From Glossina fuscipes (Eukaryota > Arthropoda > Insecta > Diptera > Glossinidae), in NCBI RefSeq assembly GCF_014805625.2, contig NW_023998415.1, positions 9,400,307 through 9,464,306 of the forward strand: a DNA stretch of 64,000 bases, in the 5' to 3' direction. Below are positions 13,030 to 27,175 of the stretch, in pieces (the stretch's first letter is position 1; each line of letters opens with the position of its first letter). Below the pieces are notes generated by a model. The model made no database searches. It was not told the DNA's origin and saw only the letters and a program-made list of their open reading frames with translations. A program made the position numbers and the translations under genes.

Positions 13030-13800
13030 TATTTTTATTCTCTTTACGACGTACGGATGGAAGCTTCAGCGACCCCACAATATATGTACATTCTTGATCA
13101 GTATGAAATTTTGAATCGATTTACGTACGCTCGTCTGTCCATCTGTCCGTCTGGTGTAAACATTCTCTCAGTCGCAAAAGTGAAGCTATCATCTTCAAAT
13201 TTGGTTTAAATATTGAAAGTTCTCGAACGTAACTTCGTATCGACAGTGGGCTAAATCAGCCGAAAGACACGTCGAGAGAACCACATAAACTGAGCAAACC
13301 TCTGTGAATTAAAAATTGTTTTTCGACTCGCATACTTTATGGGCGATGCTATAGTGCCTGCACAAAAATGGAAAACCCACGCCTATCCAATATTAAAGTC
13401 CATTAAAATTGAATTTTCTTTCAATACCGCCCTTCTTTCAGTACCCCATACAGCATATAAATTCTTGCGTAGTTTTAAATCTGGAATTAACCTAAGCATG
13501 TCCATGTGTCCTTTCGCCAAACTGTGTAGTATCTGTGGTAAACATTCTTCCGTTACCGAGACTGAAAATATCGCGTATAAATTTGCAAAAGCAGTTGGAA
13601 GGGACTTGAACTTTTCAAAGGACATGCTTACACGCCTATGCGGCAGAACTTTTTTTTAAAAGTTGAAAAACTCAGTCGCGTCCCCTCCATATTAGAGATC
13701 ATGCATATGTAGTTCGGTTTTATTTTTGTCTTTTTTTGTAGGATATCGGTGATGGGTGTAAAATATTCGGTCACTATCGAATATAATTCTCTTCATTGTT
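13030..13800 (+). repeat. dispersed DINE-1/INE-1-like repeat, family B (copy 1)
   Basis: It begins with 'gcttcagcgaccccacaa', then 'attcttgatcagtatgaaat', a 'gtctgtccatctgtccgtct' tract, 'gtaaacattctc' and 'gaagctatc'. It also has 'aaaacccacgcctatcc' and ends with 'gggtgtaaaatattcggtca' and 'tcgaatataatt'. The TTGATCAG and GTCCGTCTG blocks and the CCACGCC motif are hallmarks of fly DINE-1/INE-1 elements, which are non-autonomous Helentron relatives. The two overlapping open frames of 80-106 codons inside it are repeat-borne and not genes. Confidence 0.72.
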
Positions 13801-16800
13801 TGCTTACTAAGCTAAACAATTTTAACTTTTTAGAAATACGCATGGGAAATACCATTATAAATTGCTGTCCAAAAGCTATCAGGAACTGACAAAGAGAAAG
13901 AACTATTTACCGTTAATCATCAAGGTTTCGATGATCGTCTTCGAAAAATATTTTATTTACGATACGAATTAACGATTAATTCAATGATTGTAGTATTCTT
14001 AGTCAGCGAAACTCTTCTCATATCGTCGATCTGCGGGGAAAGATGAATAGAGCTCTTGGCCGATGTGATATAAGTTGAGCTCTTGGTTCTTCTTGGAGCT
14101 CTCTATTAGAATGAGTTAAGCTACCTTCCTCAAGATTAAGTTACGTCTTTCGAACACAATTGGTTTGATATCATCGATTAGATCAAACCTTTGTCGGATT
14201 TTCTTGAGGGCTTTATAAAGATGGACATTTTCAGAGCCATTCTCATCAAATCAATTCGAGTAGAACTAACGTAAGTATGTATTGCAAAAAAATTTAATTT
14301 GCCGAGAGTTGTAAAAAGTTGCATTCCTATGGAATGGCTTACGGTTTTCATTAACGTAAAAGCTACGATAATTCGTAGTATATTTGGTAAGACGCCATGT
14401 GTTCTTGAATAGCAAAATTGATTTCGTCACATTCGTTAGTGTTAGAGTTAGACAGTTCAGTTTGCGATTATGAGCTTTGAACTCTATTGAGAACACATCT
14501 GATCCCAGGAATTTTTGCTTTATTCGCAAATCATGCAAAACACTTTATTGTTTTATTTACAATTAGAAGAATCCTAACGGCCGCGTTAATGTTGCCTTTG
14601 TAGTGGTTTTTCTTTTTTTTTTTGCTTATAATGTGATAATGTTTTTGATTTTCGAGTACAGATGTAATATGCAATCTTCGAGTTCGCGTTTTTACAAATA
14701 TGTTGTATAGACATTTCTTGAAGTAGTTTATATCATAAAATAACGTGATAAGATGCGAGGACATGAGTCATTTTTCATCAATAGATGTCCTCAAGCGAAG
14801 AGAGAGCGAAGAGGAAAAGATGGAGTTGTGCTTATATACGTTCAACATGAAAGTGAAAATCTCTGAAATGGCGGTAAATATCGCTGGAAGCTGGAATTGT
14901 TCCGAAGTTGTGCAACATGCTTTGAAAAACGAGGGATCAGGATAGCGTGTTGGGCCATTTATTGAAAGTCACTGTGGGAATATACGAATCAGTCTACATG
15001 ACAATAAGACGTAGAACGCTGAGGAAAAACGAAGACATGTATTACGATCATGGGTAAGAGCTTTGATTATGATCCAAATATATCGACTATGTCTACCCCT
15101 TAGGGATTGCGTATCTGTATAATCAGTTGGTAGTGCATTTTTCACTTTTTTTGCATAAATGGAAACAATTGCAGTAAGCATGACAACCCAATATGCAATG
15201 TAGCGCGCGAAAGAACCAATATACTGGGAGCCGTATTCGGCTAGAGACTGCAGAAGGCTACGTAAAGCAAAAAAAATTGGCTGACGCCACTATGTATTAC
15301 TTTCTTATTTCTTTTTCCCCCTTTCCTTCTCTTTTATTTCCAATTTAATTGATTCAATAATATATTTAATTTAAACGATATCTATACAAGTTTTTTCAAA
15401 TTAAAAATATTTCAAATTTTTCAACTTTTTTTTGCCAAATTTATTTATTCAAAATCAATTAATTAAAAAAAAAAAAAAAAAAAATTGTTAATTACAATTG
15501 AAGTATCTGAATGCCTGTGAAGGTATCATTGAAGTGAATCAACAGTGAACTTTAGAAACATAAATATTTAATGGTAAAGAAGAACAAGAGAATACGATAT
15601 GACTTGGAAAAAGTTTTTTAAAACTTCTTGCACAAGAACTGTTGGATTCGGTTGACGTTGGCGTCTAAAACCTGGTCTGGTTTACGGACGTGCCATCAAT
15701 TCCAGCAAACGGTATTTTTCAACGATAGCCTTTTTGCATTCATTACTCGTTCTCTCTCAAAGAAAGATCGTGCAGCAAATTAGAAAGTCTGCGGCATGGG
15801 CAATCTATAGCACGCAGATTTCATCAAAATATATGGGTTGCGTCGGGCATGTATGTTAAGCTTTAATGCCGAGAAAACTCAGCATTGTCCACCATTGCAC
15901 AGGAGATGAAGGGAACAACATTGCTTTACTTTAGGCGTGTGAATACCGAAGAATTCTTCGGTAGCTCTTGGTATTCCAGGTATGAGAATAAAAAAAGACA
16001 TCTGTGGGATGTGTATTCCATGAGTCGAAAAGAGCAGTCAACGTTAAAAGATTTTTAATGCGGTGCCGATCAAAATTAGCATATAAATCTCATATATACA
16101 CGGATGGAAACTTCTAAGTCTTACTGCTTGCAGCGAAGGGCTCCACTTATATTTTTTTTCGGGCAAAATATTAATTTCTTTTCTTGAAACTACGGACGCA
16201 CCATTTCGTTATCATTGTCATAAGCTTTACTCACTGCAGCCACGATTAATTGATTGAAACAACTGGCAACCGGAGGAGTTAAAGTCAGTATTATTTAGTT
16301 GGGACAATGCATTCCATTTGCGGATTTCTAATGTTCCTTCGCTGTTATTATAATATGTGGCCTAATGTTGTTTAGTGTTGTCTACTGTTGACCTATTCTA
16401 ACCATTATTTCCAGTCGATAACGCTTCTAATAGAAGGTCTTATTGCATTTGTCGTGTGTATGATACACTAACGCACTGTGGTGGAAAAGTAGTGAGAGAT
16501 GGAGACGCTACAGAATTATCTGGTACGGTATAGAACTAGTTACGACCTCTCTTAAATATCTTTCAAAACTTCATTACATGTCTAATAATTTTTTTTTGGA
16601 TTTTGAAATCTCCCATAAGATATTAAGAACGAACGAATAGATGGTTAAATTGACACCGAAACCATATTTATAGTGTCGGTTTAGAAAAAGTGCACTTTAT
16701 ATTATGACCAATAAGTAGCTCTTGCATTTTATAACTTGATATATATATATATATATATATATATGACTTTTACTTTCATCAAACCATGTGAGACTTTTTT

Positions 16801-17465
16801 ATATATTTATTGCACACGCACACCTTTTCACTTGAAATGCTCTTCAATATAAAAGTGTGCGTCATTATATCGGAAAAGCTCCACAATTATTATATATAAA
16901 TAATTGATATAGTGCAACACCTTTGCCTCTGTTGCGAAGGCAAAATGACAAAACTAATGTGCGAGATAAACTTTGAATATTTTCTTAAGCATGGTAAGGC
17001 ACTCTTTTACATGCCTTTCAGATATCATTTGTGTAACAAAATGTTTGAATATTTTCCAATTGAAATTACTTAACGAAGCAATGAGTTTCATTAGAATTAC
17101 TTACAAAGTCATTGTCATTGTCTTAAGAGCAAATCTAAATGAAGCCAAGAAATTGTAAATTCTTTTTCTTATCAGCATGCGTTTGAGTTCGATTGTCAGA
17201 ACATTTCTATCATGAAACTGTAAATGGCCTTGAAAGAAATGTATGTGTCAAGTTATGTGTAAGTTGTTCCAATTTTTCTCTTCATCAATTAAGAGTATCA
17301 GCTTTCTCTCTCAACTCGTGTAGTCTTAATAGTTTTAGCAATTAATGTCGATTTCTTGCTATTACAAATAATAGGACGCAAGCATTCGTCCTTTAACTTA
17401 ATTTAAATTGATAGTAGACTAGCGGAAGGCATGACGTTTCTTCGACCATTATTACTAAACATAGT
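13801..17465. other. intergenic region, no gene recognised
   Basis: Holds an A run near 15470-15485 and a pure TA tract at 16739-16764. Several open frames of 60-90 codons on both strands lack domains, codon bias or splice partners. Nothing else can be supported. Confidence 0.4.
16739..16764. repeat. (TA)n microsatellite
   Basis: An uninterrupted alternating TA tract of about 26 bases. Confidence 0.9.
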
Positions 17466-18060
17466 TTTCGTTCCCTTTGCCCCATAAGGAGGCTTCAGAG
17501 ATCCCACAAAACATATACATTCTTTATCAGTATCAAATTTTGAATCAATTTAAGCATGTACGTCTGTCCATCTGTCCGTCTGTCTGCTGTAAACAGTCTT
17601 GTGGTGTGTGTGGCAAAAATGAAGCTATCGGCTTCAAATTTGGCTCAAAATTTGAAAGTTTTTGCACGCAGGATGGTATCGAAACTGGGCTAAATTGATC
17701 GAAGGAAATGTCTAGAGTAACACGTAAACTGGGAACACTTATGATTTTCAAAAGGAATTAAAAAATTCGTTTTCTACTCATTACTCATAAAGCCAGCGCT
17801 GCAGTACCTGAACAAAATGGTAAAAATTAACCACGCCTACTTAAGATTGTGTCTTCTGCTCATTGCTTATTAACTACAACACATACGCAATATAAATTTC
17901 CACAAAATTACTGTAACAGTATATCAAAAATCAGCAACACCCACACATATACCTTATAGAGTAAACAAATTTTTTATTTATTCATTTTTTCAATCTTTTG
18001 TACAACAACGCAGTGATGGGTGAATAAAATTCGGTCACAATCGAATATAATTTTCGAACT
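17466..18060 (+). repeat. dispersed DINE-1/INE-1-like repeat, family B (copy 2)
   Basis: It has the same order of blocks as the copy at 13.03-13.80 kb: 'gcttcagagatcccacaa', 'attctttatcagtatcaaat', 'cgtctgtccatctgtccgtc', 'gaagctatcggcttcaaatt', and 'tgatgggtgaataaaattcg' followed by 'tcgaatataattttcg'. It is shorter and diverged, and the open frames inside it are not genes. Confidence 0.72.
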
Positions 18061-19248
18061 TATTTTAAATGTAGTTTGCTTTCTATGGAAAATCTTCAGA
18101 TCACATCAGAAATGATCTGATTAAGACATCATTGAGAACGCGTTAACTTATCTTTAGTGTAAAACTGAAAAGGAGAATAGTTTCGTTTAGGGGTAGAATT
18201 GCATTAGCCGAGATTGAAAGGACAATAAAAGGCCTATTATCGTTTGAAGTTTTGATTGTCTCTCAGGAAAAGTCTTGTCCCCAATTTGCTTCCATTAATA
18301 ACTCAAGAATAACTGAGATAGAGACTGACGCGGAGCGATATTAATGATTAAGACGCCCGTTCATTATGATATACATACTGCACATACTGCAGATAATATA
18401 TAAGCAAGAAATGTTGGCTTTTGTGACAATTTTTAATCAAAAATCTTAACGTCTTTTTCGTTGATTTGTCTGTCTGTTAAAATCACGTCTGGACAAGCAA
18501 ACACATACATTTATGATTAAATTGCAAAATAATATGCGTATATTGCGGATCTCTTCTTCTTTTCTTCGTGCCAAGTGAAAAGTCTGGTATTTCCTGCTGC
18601 AGTTTTCGATACGCTGTCTACAAATGGTATGAGAAAACCTAAATTAATAAATACGTCGCAGTTAGATTTTCCCGCATACTTGCCAAACGCCAACAATCAT
18701 ACATATATATATATATATTTTTTCTTGTTATTAACAGTTGATTCGTTGCATATATGAAGTTCGCTTAAGAAACAAGTTACGCGACAGTTCTTTCAAAATA
18801 ATTTTATGAATAATTTTTAATTTACATCCTAAATTGTCAATTTTATTTAGTTGATGTCTTTTTTCTTTGTTAACTGGAATGTGTGTATATCGAAATCTAC
18901 ATAAAGATTTATAGATAATCAAAATGTCTTATATTTGAATATATATATATATGTGTATTTATGTATGAAGACATATTCATTCTATGGCTTTAATAAGACT
19001 TAAATTATGACTAAGCTACGCAAGACTACAAAAATGTATGTGTGTATGATAGGAACTAAACTTATTTACGTATGCTTCTCAGGGTTAAGTACGAAACTCT
19101 ATTTGGATTAACGAGAATGAGCAACTTGAACTTGGCTTAATATTAATGTTCCTGTTAGTTAGTTAAGCCTGCAATTGTGAACATTTCTATATATGGTTAT
19201 TGGTTGTATTGGTTGTGCGTTCAAGTCTGCGTGCGAAGCCAAGATACG

Positions 19249-19273
19249 GAGAGAGAGAGAGAGAGAGAGAGAG
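19249..19273. repeat. (GA)n microsatellite
   Basis: About twelve perfect GA units. The overlapping open frames on both strands reading RERERE or SLSLSL are artefacts of it. Confidence 0.9.
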
Positions 19274-20183
19274 GAAAAGAGCTCAACCCGTCTTATAAAT
19301 ACAGTTAATAACTTGTGCTCATCCCATCCGTTATATAGAATCTGGATTTCCCAAACTTTGTCATACGGCATGGCATGTGACTAATATGATCAGTTAAAGA
19401 TTTCTTTAGCACTTCATTCACTTTCATAATATGTACATTAATTAATTGTTAGGAAAATGTTTTGATCTATCGATCAATCGTTAAATATGTTGCGATTAAC
19501 TCGTAAATTTTCCTGCCAAGCCTGGCTATTATTGAAATGAAACGGACGACTGATGTAATGTCGGAACATATCTTTCGTCTTAATTGACTTCCATCGGAAT
19601 GAAATACGAGCTTCACAACTTCACTCGGTAATACAATTTGTTTGCCGTTTAACTTACATTACTTACATTAATATCGATGGTATAGAGCATTTAAACAGAT
19701 CGCACACGTTGAGAAGTCATGATATAGATGACGATGCTTGTTTTAACCACGTTTATTGCTCTTCTGATCACGTCACAATGAATTATTTTAAATGCGATTG
19801 TGTGCGTATGTTTAGCATTTTCGGCATAATTTTTTTTTATTTTTTTACTCTTTTAACTTAGCTGTCTGCAGATCGCTTGTACGCAGAGGCAATGTTTATA
19901 TTGCAAAGCTTGCCGCAGATCATCTTCAGTTCTCATTGATCGATCCAGACGGTGCGGTCTCAAATAAAGAAAAACAAAAAGTTTTTCTCCTATCTTCTTT
20001 TGTTTGCTTGCTATTTGTTTATCATCTTTTCAAAAGGATAACATTGTTAAAAAACCCAATAAAGTAGTAAAAAAAAAAAAAGTATCATTTATACGTACAT
20101 TTGGATGGACAGTGTGAAAAAACCAAAAATTGTAATTTGAATTATCTGAGTTTTTCAAAAGAAAATTGCAAGAACCCTACAAA

Positions 20184-20191
20184 ATATATAT

Positions 20192-20226
<35 letters not shown>

Positions 20227-20263
20227 CATATTCGTATACATATTTATATATACATATATATAG
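20184..20263. repeat. TATA/CATA microsatellite
   Basis: About 80 bases of TATA units interrupted by CATA and CGTA variants. It produces the IYIYIY open frames on both strands, which are not genes. Confidence 0.85.
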
Positions 20264-23200
20264 AATATAATAAACGAAACATTAAACAACAATACATACA
20301 GAATACATCGAGCCAATGAAAATGGCGCGTGCACTGTTTTGCATGGTAAGTTGATCAACTTAAATAAGGAATCAGTTCATGAATTCAAAGTACCGTCGTT
20401 TATACATATTTCTAAATATATACATATATATGTATAGATTTATTTTTCATTGTTCGGCAATTCTCCCAGTAATTTTCTGAACCTTCACAATATTCGGGAT
20501 CTTGAACAGCGGGAGCTTAGTGCACTGTTAGAACAGTTCTTGTTTTTTTTTTTTTTTCTTTATAAAGGAATTCCGAGAGGAAAAATCTAAAATAATATAT
20601 AAAGTAATGCGGATTCAAAGCTTAACTAAGCTCGTCATTGATTATATTTTTATCTCATGGCCAATGGCGCGAGGAAAGCCATGTTTTGCTAGAAAAAGAA
20701 AACCATTCCGACTTTTAACTGATTCTCAAAGTACAGATCATGAAGCATGATTTTCAGTCAAACTTCAGAATTTTTCTTTTGCCTTCAAAATTTTTTCAAA
20801 ATTAGTACTACATGTCCTGATATAAGTAATTCAAGTAATTAAATTTCGTTCCAGTTTATTATAGAACTGTAATCGTTAAAATATGTTTACCTTTCGATTA
20901 ATTAAATCCATACAGCAAGACATACAGATGGTAACTGATGAAACTGGGTCAAGCATTTCGATCACATTTTAAGAATAATTTTATCCTCAAAGGCAGCGGG
21001 ATGTATAACGGTTTTTACAAAGTATCAATAACTGCAACAAGCAGTCTTTAATTATAATTAGGTATAATTAATTTATGATGATATTCAATTTATAAATTTT
21101 AACAACTCAGAGATTCGTGCTTAAGAGATTTCTCAAGATTAAAGGAGTATGTATGAGTTTCGAATCTTCGGATACGTGGGATAAAAACGAATCATGTTTA
21201 TTAGGACACAAAATTATCATACGGATCAGGTGAAGGAGATTTCATCGAAGAATTACACCCACTCGTTTAACCCTGTATACTTTAGATCGCTCTACTCTAT
21301 CGGAATACTTGGATGTCTCCTTGATCCCATTTACAATGTACACTCGTTATGTTGTACTTAAGGCATGCACCAAATTTTGCGCGAAAATTAGGATCAATCT
21401 TAGACTAATCTTAAAATATATAAAACATTTTTTGTCATAGTTTCTCAAAACAAAATAGAGACATGGCCTTGTCATCCCGTATATTATGGAAAATTATATT
21501 TTTGGACCATTTAAAAGCTCAGTCTTCCCTTAGCCACATTTTTTTATATCATTGTTGGATGGTCTAGGGAGTCTTTAGGTGAATAATAATGCGATAAAAA
21601 AATAAAAGGAAAAAAGATCATAGGGTGATATAAACCTCTAGCATAAATGTGAAGTTCGATTGAAGAATGTGCTTGTTCACGTGCTCGCTTTTGTTCCTAC
21701 AGCATTATTTTCAATATAAGGAGGTCCGTTTCTTAGGCGTAGAAAAATACTTTTGCAGATACTTAATTAGCATACATATATATATATATATAGAACTCTA
21801 ATATAAGCAGCGTCCAGTGCTACCTATAAATTTCGATGATCGCATACAGCCTTTCAATTGCTGTTACTTGAAAGCCATCTCATGTCATATATTTTTCTAC
21901 TTCTTGATACATATCCTTCTCTGTCCAGAAAGGACTTTGCGCTCTTGATCGGGATTAATTTAAAGAAACACATTCAATTCCTTTTCAGTGATGTTAGCTT
22001 CTTTACTTTAGTTCGATTGGTGGAAAGTGAAGTTTTGCTCTTTCACGATCGAAAAATGGATTACGTCATAAATATCATGCGATTAGGAATAAAAATTTAA
22101 TTCTATATTCAAACTTCTTAGAGTAAGTAGTTTTTTATTTGTTTTTAAATTCATTGGTGTGACGACTAAAGCAACTTGTTCGAGAAAGTCGGCTTTATCT
22201 TATTCATTCATTTACTTTTTTGCTCCAAATTTATTATGACACGTTATCGCTATCAAAGCAACCTAGTACTATTTAACACAGGGCTTTCTCGAAAGTGATC
22301 GATCTTTTGGTCCTTTTTTTCTGGGATTAGTATTCTTAGAAATTCCATAATTTCAACAATATTTCTCTTTATAAACGAAAAGTTCGGGCGAAGGTCAAAG
22401 TATTTGTATTGTTATCATCTTCAGAAAATTTAATAAATTCGGGTTTAATGTTCGATATTATTGTAGGTAAAAATTAGCATTATTTTTATTGAAACGCTTC
22501 GCTGCTACTTTCCAAAGTTTGTCGTCCCGCTTGCAAATGGCTGTGGACAGCCGTCAGAGACTCAATAGCAAGTTTACATTTAATTAGAATAATGTTATCA
22601 ATTGCTTGAATCGGATTTTGGATGACCTCAGGTGGATGGCAAAAATTTAGATAAAAATCTAACACTCTTCAGTACATATAATATGGTCGCTCGGGATGAT
22701 CGCAAATCAATTTTCATAATTTTATTTATAATAAATTTGCGATCTTCAATAGATATCGATTTGAGAAGCTTGCTACATATGCTTTTGCAGAGACTGGTGT
22801 AAAAATGCACCAGTCAACCGTTACGCACACAATTAAAGAAATATTTTGAGGTATTTATGTGATGACTTTAGATGCGAGCTAACAAATATTCGCTTCAAGG
22901 CGAGTATAATTTTTTTACTTGCTTTCTGATTAACTTGAATAAAGCAACGGGTAGTTGTTGTAAGCTTTTCAACCTTGAGGGATGTCAATTATTTCAAGTA
23001 ATTGATTTGAATGAAAGATTAAGACAAGATTCTTAATATGGAAAATTCCATCTATTTGGGAATTTCTTTTACATTAATTGCAGGCCTACCGGCCTGTCTG
23101 TGTCGCCTAAGTCTGCGTTTACATAATATTAACCTTGGCGAGTGCCACTCACTAACTATGAATAACTGACTTAAATTAAATATACAACAGCAAAACAACA

Positions 23201-23929
23201 ACACCACTGCCTTTAACAATTGCGGCGACAGCCAAAAAAAAAAAAAAAGTGAAAAAAAAAAAGAGTTGGTAAATAATAATTATATATTTTACTTAAAACT
23301 CAGTTGCATACTTACATAGATAATGTGTATACAAATGATGAACGTTTGCGTGTATGTAAGGGCGTTTATATGAACATTTCTTAGTTTCCTATAAGTGCGT
23401 ACATATGTGCATAAAATTGAAATTTCCTGAGGAACCGGTTTAGAGCCTTCTTCTTCTCTAAAACAACTCTTTGCAACTGATGACCGAGTGTCCTTCAAGC
23501 AAACATAAAAATTTTAATAGGCATATAAATAAGATTTTTACAAAGTAGGTTAACAGACTTGGTAGCTGTTATTTTTACATTTATGTAAAATAATTACCAA
23601 GAAATCTAACAATTAAATGCTAATTTGCGATACAAAATATTTTCTTGTTGAAAACTCTGTCTGACATAAATGTAAATAAATCTTCAAATATATCGTCAAG
23701 AAGTTGTTTGATAGCGAGTCGAGCTAATAATTATAACTTGATTGCTGCCGACGACTATTGCCCTTGTTACTATCTGTAAGCGACTTATTTAGCAATATAT
23801 TTTTTTTCAATAGAGCGATTTAATTTACATATCTACCGTTCAGGGAAGAAACTGCATTAATTTCAGCAGACTCCTTTTAAAGGGTGCCACTACTGAAACA
23901 GCCTGGAAAGGAAAGATATGTTTTGTTTA

Positions 23930-24990
23930 TTTTTTTTGAGTATATTTGAAGAGATTATTAAGCACACCGTTAAATATTAGAGAAGAAGTTATTGTGAGGC
24001 ACTCTTCTATTGACAAGAACAAGTGAGAATATTACCGTCAGGCAAGACCGGCTGTTAGACATCCTAAATAACTTTACCTTTCTCATTTGTTTTGATAATC
24101 ATACATCAACAATTACACATTATTTTCATGTAAAGGCATACTTTCCCTGAGAACCCGTATATTGGAGGATGCCCAAACATCACTTGGCATGGTCCAAATT
24201 TAATAAACTCGATTGAATAACGAAAAATTTTATTATTTTTTAGTTTCCGTCATAGAGAGCTAGAAATTCGAATTTTTTGCTTTTCGCCATAAACCTTGTA
24301 TGGTAAACCTTGTAGGGTCCAAGAAATAGATCTGTATCATTCAAATTGCTTATCGTTGATTTTTTTGCAAACTGCTTCTAACGACCACCTTTCATATAAA
24401 ACTAAACTATCAAACTAAAAATTAAAGTTTCTTCATGAGAAATCTCAAGCGAAATGGGTTCCAAGAAATAGACTCATATGGTTCAAATTTGGTCCACTTA
24501 ATATTTATGTCAAATTTTTATTATGAACAAATTTTCACCACAAGACATTAACAATTAGGTCTTTTCGCATATAAGGATTTACATTTTCTCAGAATCCTTG
24601 CATGCGATGATATTCAGAACATAGACCTAAATGGTCCATAAGTTGATTTTTTTGTCAATTTACAATTACGAAGCAATTTCCATCATCAAATATCGAAAAT
24701 CACAACTAGAAACGGTTACGTAAAAGGGGGCTGTAAAAAATCATCCCAGCCGAAAAGTTTTATGGAAGCACGTCAGTGTGCAAAATTTCATCAACACATT
24801 TCAAATATTGCGACCTGCGTGCCGAACATAAGAATACAGGCAAAGACATCAGACAGACGGACGGACCGAAAATGATTCTGAATCGATCGATATAATGAAA
24901 GGTTTAATCTTAAGTCTTTGTGAGTGTTATATACGTCTGCACAAACTTAGTATACCCTGTGTCGCAAACGGTGTAGGATATACATATTTT
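23930..24990 (+). repeat. dispersed repeat, family A (copy 2)
   Basis: It aligns by eye in order with the copy at 10.06-11.26 kb: 'ttattaagcacacc', 'tcaggcaagaccggctgt', 'ggaggatgcccaaacatc', 'gggttccaagaaatagactc' and 'acaattacgaagcaatttcc'. It then has 'cagacagacggacggac' and 'aatcgatcgatataatg'. The end reads 'agtataccctgtgtcgcaaa' then 'cggtgtaggatatac', a hairpin-like terminus. No coding capacity remains. Confidence 0.72.
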
Positions 24991-26412
24991 TAAAGTAACT
25001 TATCGCAAATTTTGAAGAATGTTGTTGTAATGTAAAAATTCGTAAGAAAAAAGTGAAAATTGAAGTACTTGCGTGTGGCGGTCTGGAAAATCGATTTTCG
25101 TGAAAAACGCGTTTAATCTTTTCATATACATGTTATTGGCATTGGTTTTTTTGTTACAACAAATTTGTTACTCTACTTTTTTTTGTTAACTTGCGATCCG
25201 ACGACCATAGAAATGTTACTGCAAGTTTAAATATTCCTGTTTGTTCTCTTTCCATGAAAATTTTACGTTTTAATTTGCCGCTTTTGCTGCATCGATCAAA
25301 GATAGGTTGACACGTTTTAACACTTTATGTTTTATGAAATGGCAGAGAAGACGGCAAGAAAATGCATAATTCGTCAATCAAAGTCACAATCAACTCCAAA
25401 TACATTATCCCAAACTTTTCATTTCTTGGCGGGAGTTCTGAAATGCTTCGAATCATTCGCAGCCTCTTGTCAATTTGAAGGTCGTCTCGACATATTCTTG
25501 TTTGGCACTGCCTTTCAATGAAAGGCAACTTCCCTTCCAAACGCAACTTATCTGCCATCGTATTAGAGAATTTAGTCAGGTAAAGCATTCAGCTGTAACT
25601 TCCCAGAGGGTGTGCTCATAGTACGTAAAAGTGGTGTTTTTGGGAAAAATTACGCAATTTCAAGGTCACATTATTGCGCGGGCTACAGATGTTATATTAA
25701 AAAAAATTTTCGTTATTTTTTTTGCAAAATTTTGAATAATGTTATTGCGTAATGCCCGAAATTACTCATTGGAAATTGCTTAACGCAAATTGGATAGATC
25801 TTTATTCGAGCTAACAGTTTAAAGTGTTGCACGCAATGAATGCGTTTGCATCGTGCATCGTACAGCATATTATTTTTCTTTTTTTGGACTCTCATTTTAG
25901 GTACATGTTTGACTGCATACGTACAATGAGAGCATTTTCTGACATTGGCATATATGAGGTACGATAAAAATGCATCTCCTGCATACCTTTCGTTAATTTC
26001 ACTAGATTAGGGTAAAAAAAGGATAACTCGCGGAACGCGGTGGAAACGATACAGAAACAAATTTCATATTTTTACGTTGTAAGTGGTTAGTAGCCAAGAT
26101 CAGTGTTAAAGTTCAATTTTAACATCTTTCTTATTTATTTGATTGGTAACATTTTACAGTTAGAAGTTATTTGAATAATCCCTAAGTATGCATAAAAAAA
26201 AAGTGATTATTTCATTATTGCACAAATTACTTACGCTTATTTATTGGTAAGCAAATTAATTAATTTACTTAATTGCCTTACACACAACCGTATGCAGTTA
26301 CAATTAGCGAATGAAATAATATCTTGTCCGTTTTTAAACAGGTGGACAGCAAAGTCATTGCTATCGGCGCTTGTACAAGTCTGGCTTGTTGGAGCGATAA
26401 TATAAGACTGAT

Positions 26413-26461
26413 CGACCGACTGACTGACTGACTGACTGACTGACTGACTGACTGACTGACC
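26413..26461. repeat. (GACT)n tetranucleotide microsatellite
   Basis: About twelve perfect GACT units. It makes the SVSQ-repeat open frame on the minus strand, which is an artefact. Confidence 0.92.
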
Positions 26462-27036
26462 GATTTAAGTCCCCATTGCTCTTGCCAGCAGTGTGAGCAG
26501 TGGGAATGGAAAATCCTCTTCGTATTTGCGCTCAACATATTAAATATTTATTTCTCACGTAAAAAGCAATATTTCAAAAACAATATGAACTGTTTGTTAT
26601 CTTAAGAATTAAAAAAAAAAAAAAAGAGGAAAAAAAAAAATTAAAAATATATATATACATACTTGAATCGCATTAATAGATGATATGTGTATGGAATGTT
26701 GGAAATTATTCAAATATTGTGGTTTTCAAAGTACTTTAGTCTAGTTGAGCCATTAATAATAAATCTCGTACGCGTTTAAGAAGAGCGGGTTTTTTACTTA
26801 ATTATAGCATAAATCATAAGGTAATAATGGCCTTCTCCTTGATCAATTTTAAATAAATTTAATTTCATTTTTCAGATCCATTAAGAAAACTGAAAGTTGA
26901 TGTATTAATTCTGCAGCCGGTTATTTCGAAGATGAAATCATTTTTAAATTTACCAAAATCAGGTTTAAATACCATTCACATCAATAAATTTGACAAAATA
27001 TTTCAGCATTTGTCGGATTTACCTTTTTCTCATTAT

Positions 27037-27117
27037 AATGATGATGATGATGATAATCAATGATGATGATAATGACGATAGAAAACAAATAAGCCGGATA
27101 TGTTAAATGTTGTACAT

Positions 27118-27162
<45 letters not shown>

Positions 27163-27175
27163 TGTATATATACAT
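27037..27175. repeat. (ATG)n, (CA)n and (TA)n compound microsatellites
   Basis: An ATG/GAT tract (27037-27068) is followed 45 bases later by a CA tract that runs into a TA tract (about 27115-27175). Confidence 0.88.

Larger units (their letters stand above)
18061..23929. other. intergenic region, no gene recognised
   Basis: Contains a (GA)n tract, a long TATA/CATA tract and several poly-T/poly-A runs. No frame above 80 codons and no domain or splice pattern was recognised. Confidence 0.4.

Noticed and set aside
26398..26463. CRISPR-like array from regular short repeats
   Set aside because: Plain GACT microsatellite without spacers, in an animal genome.
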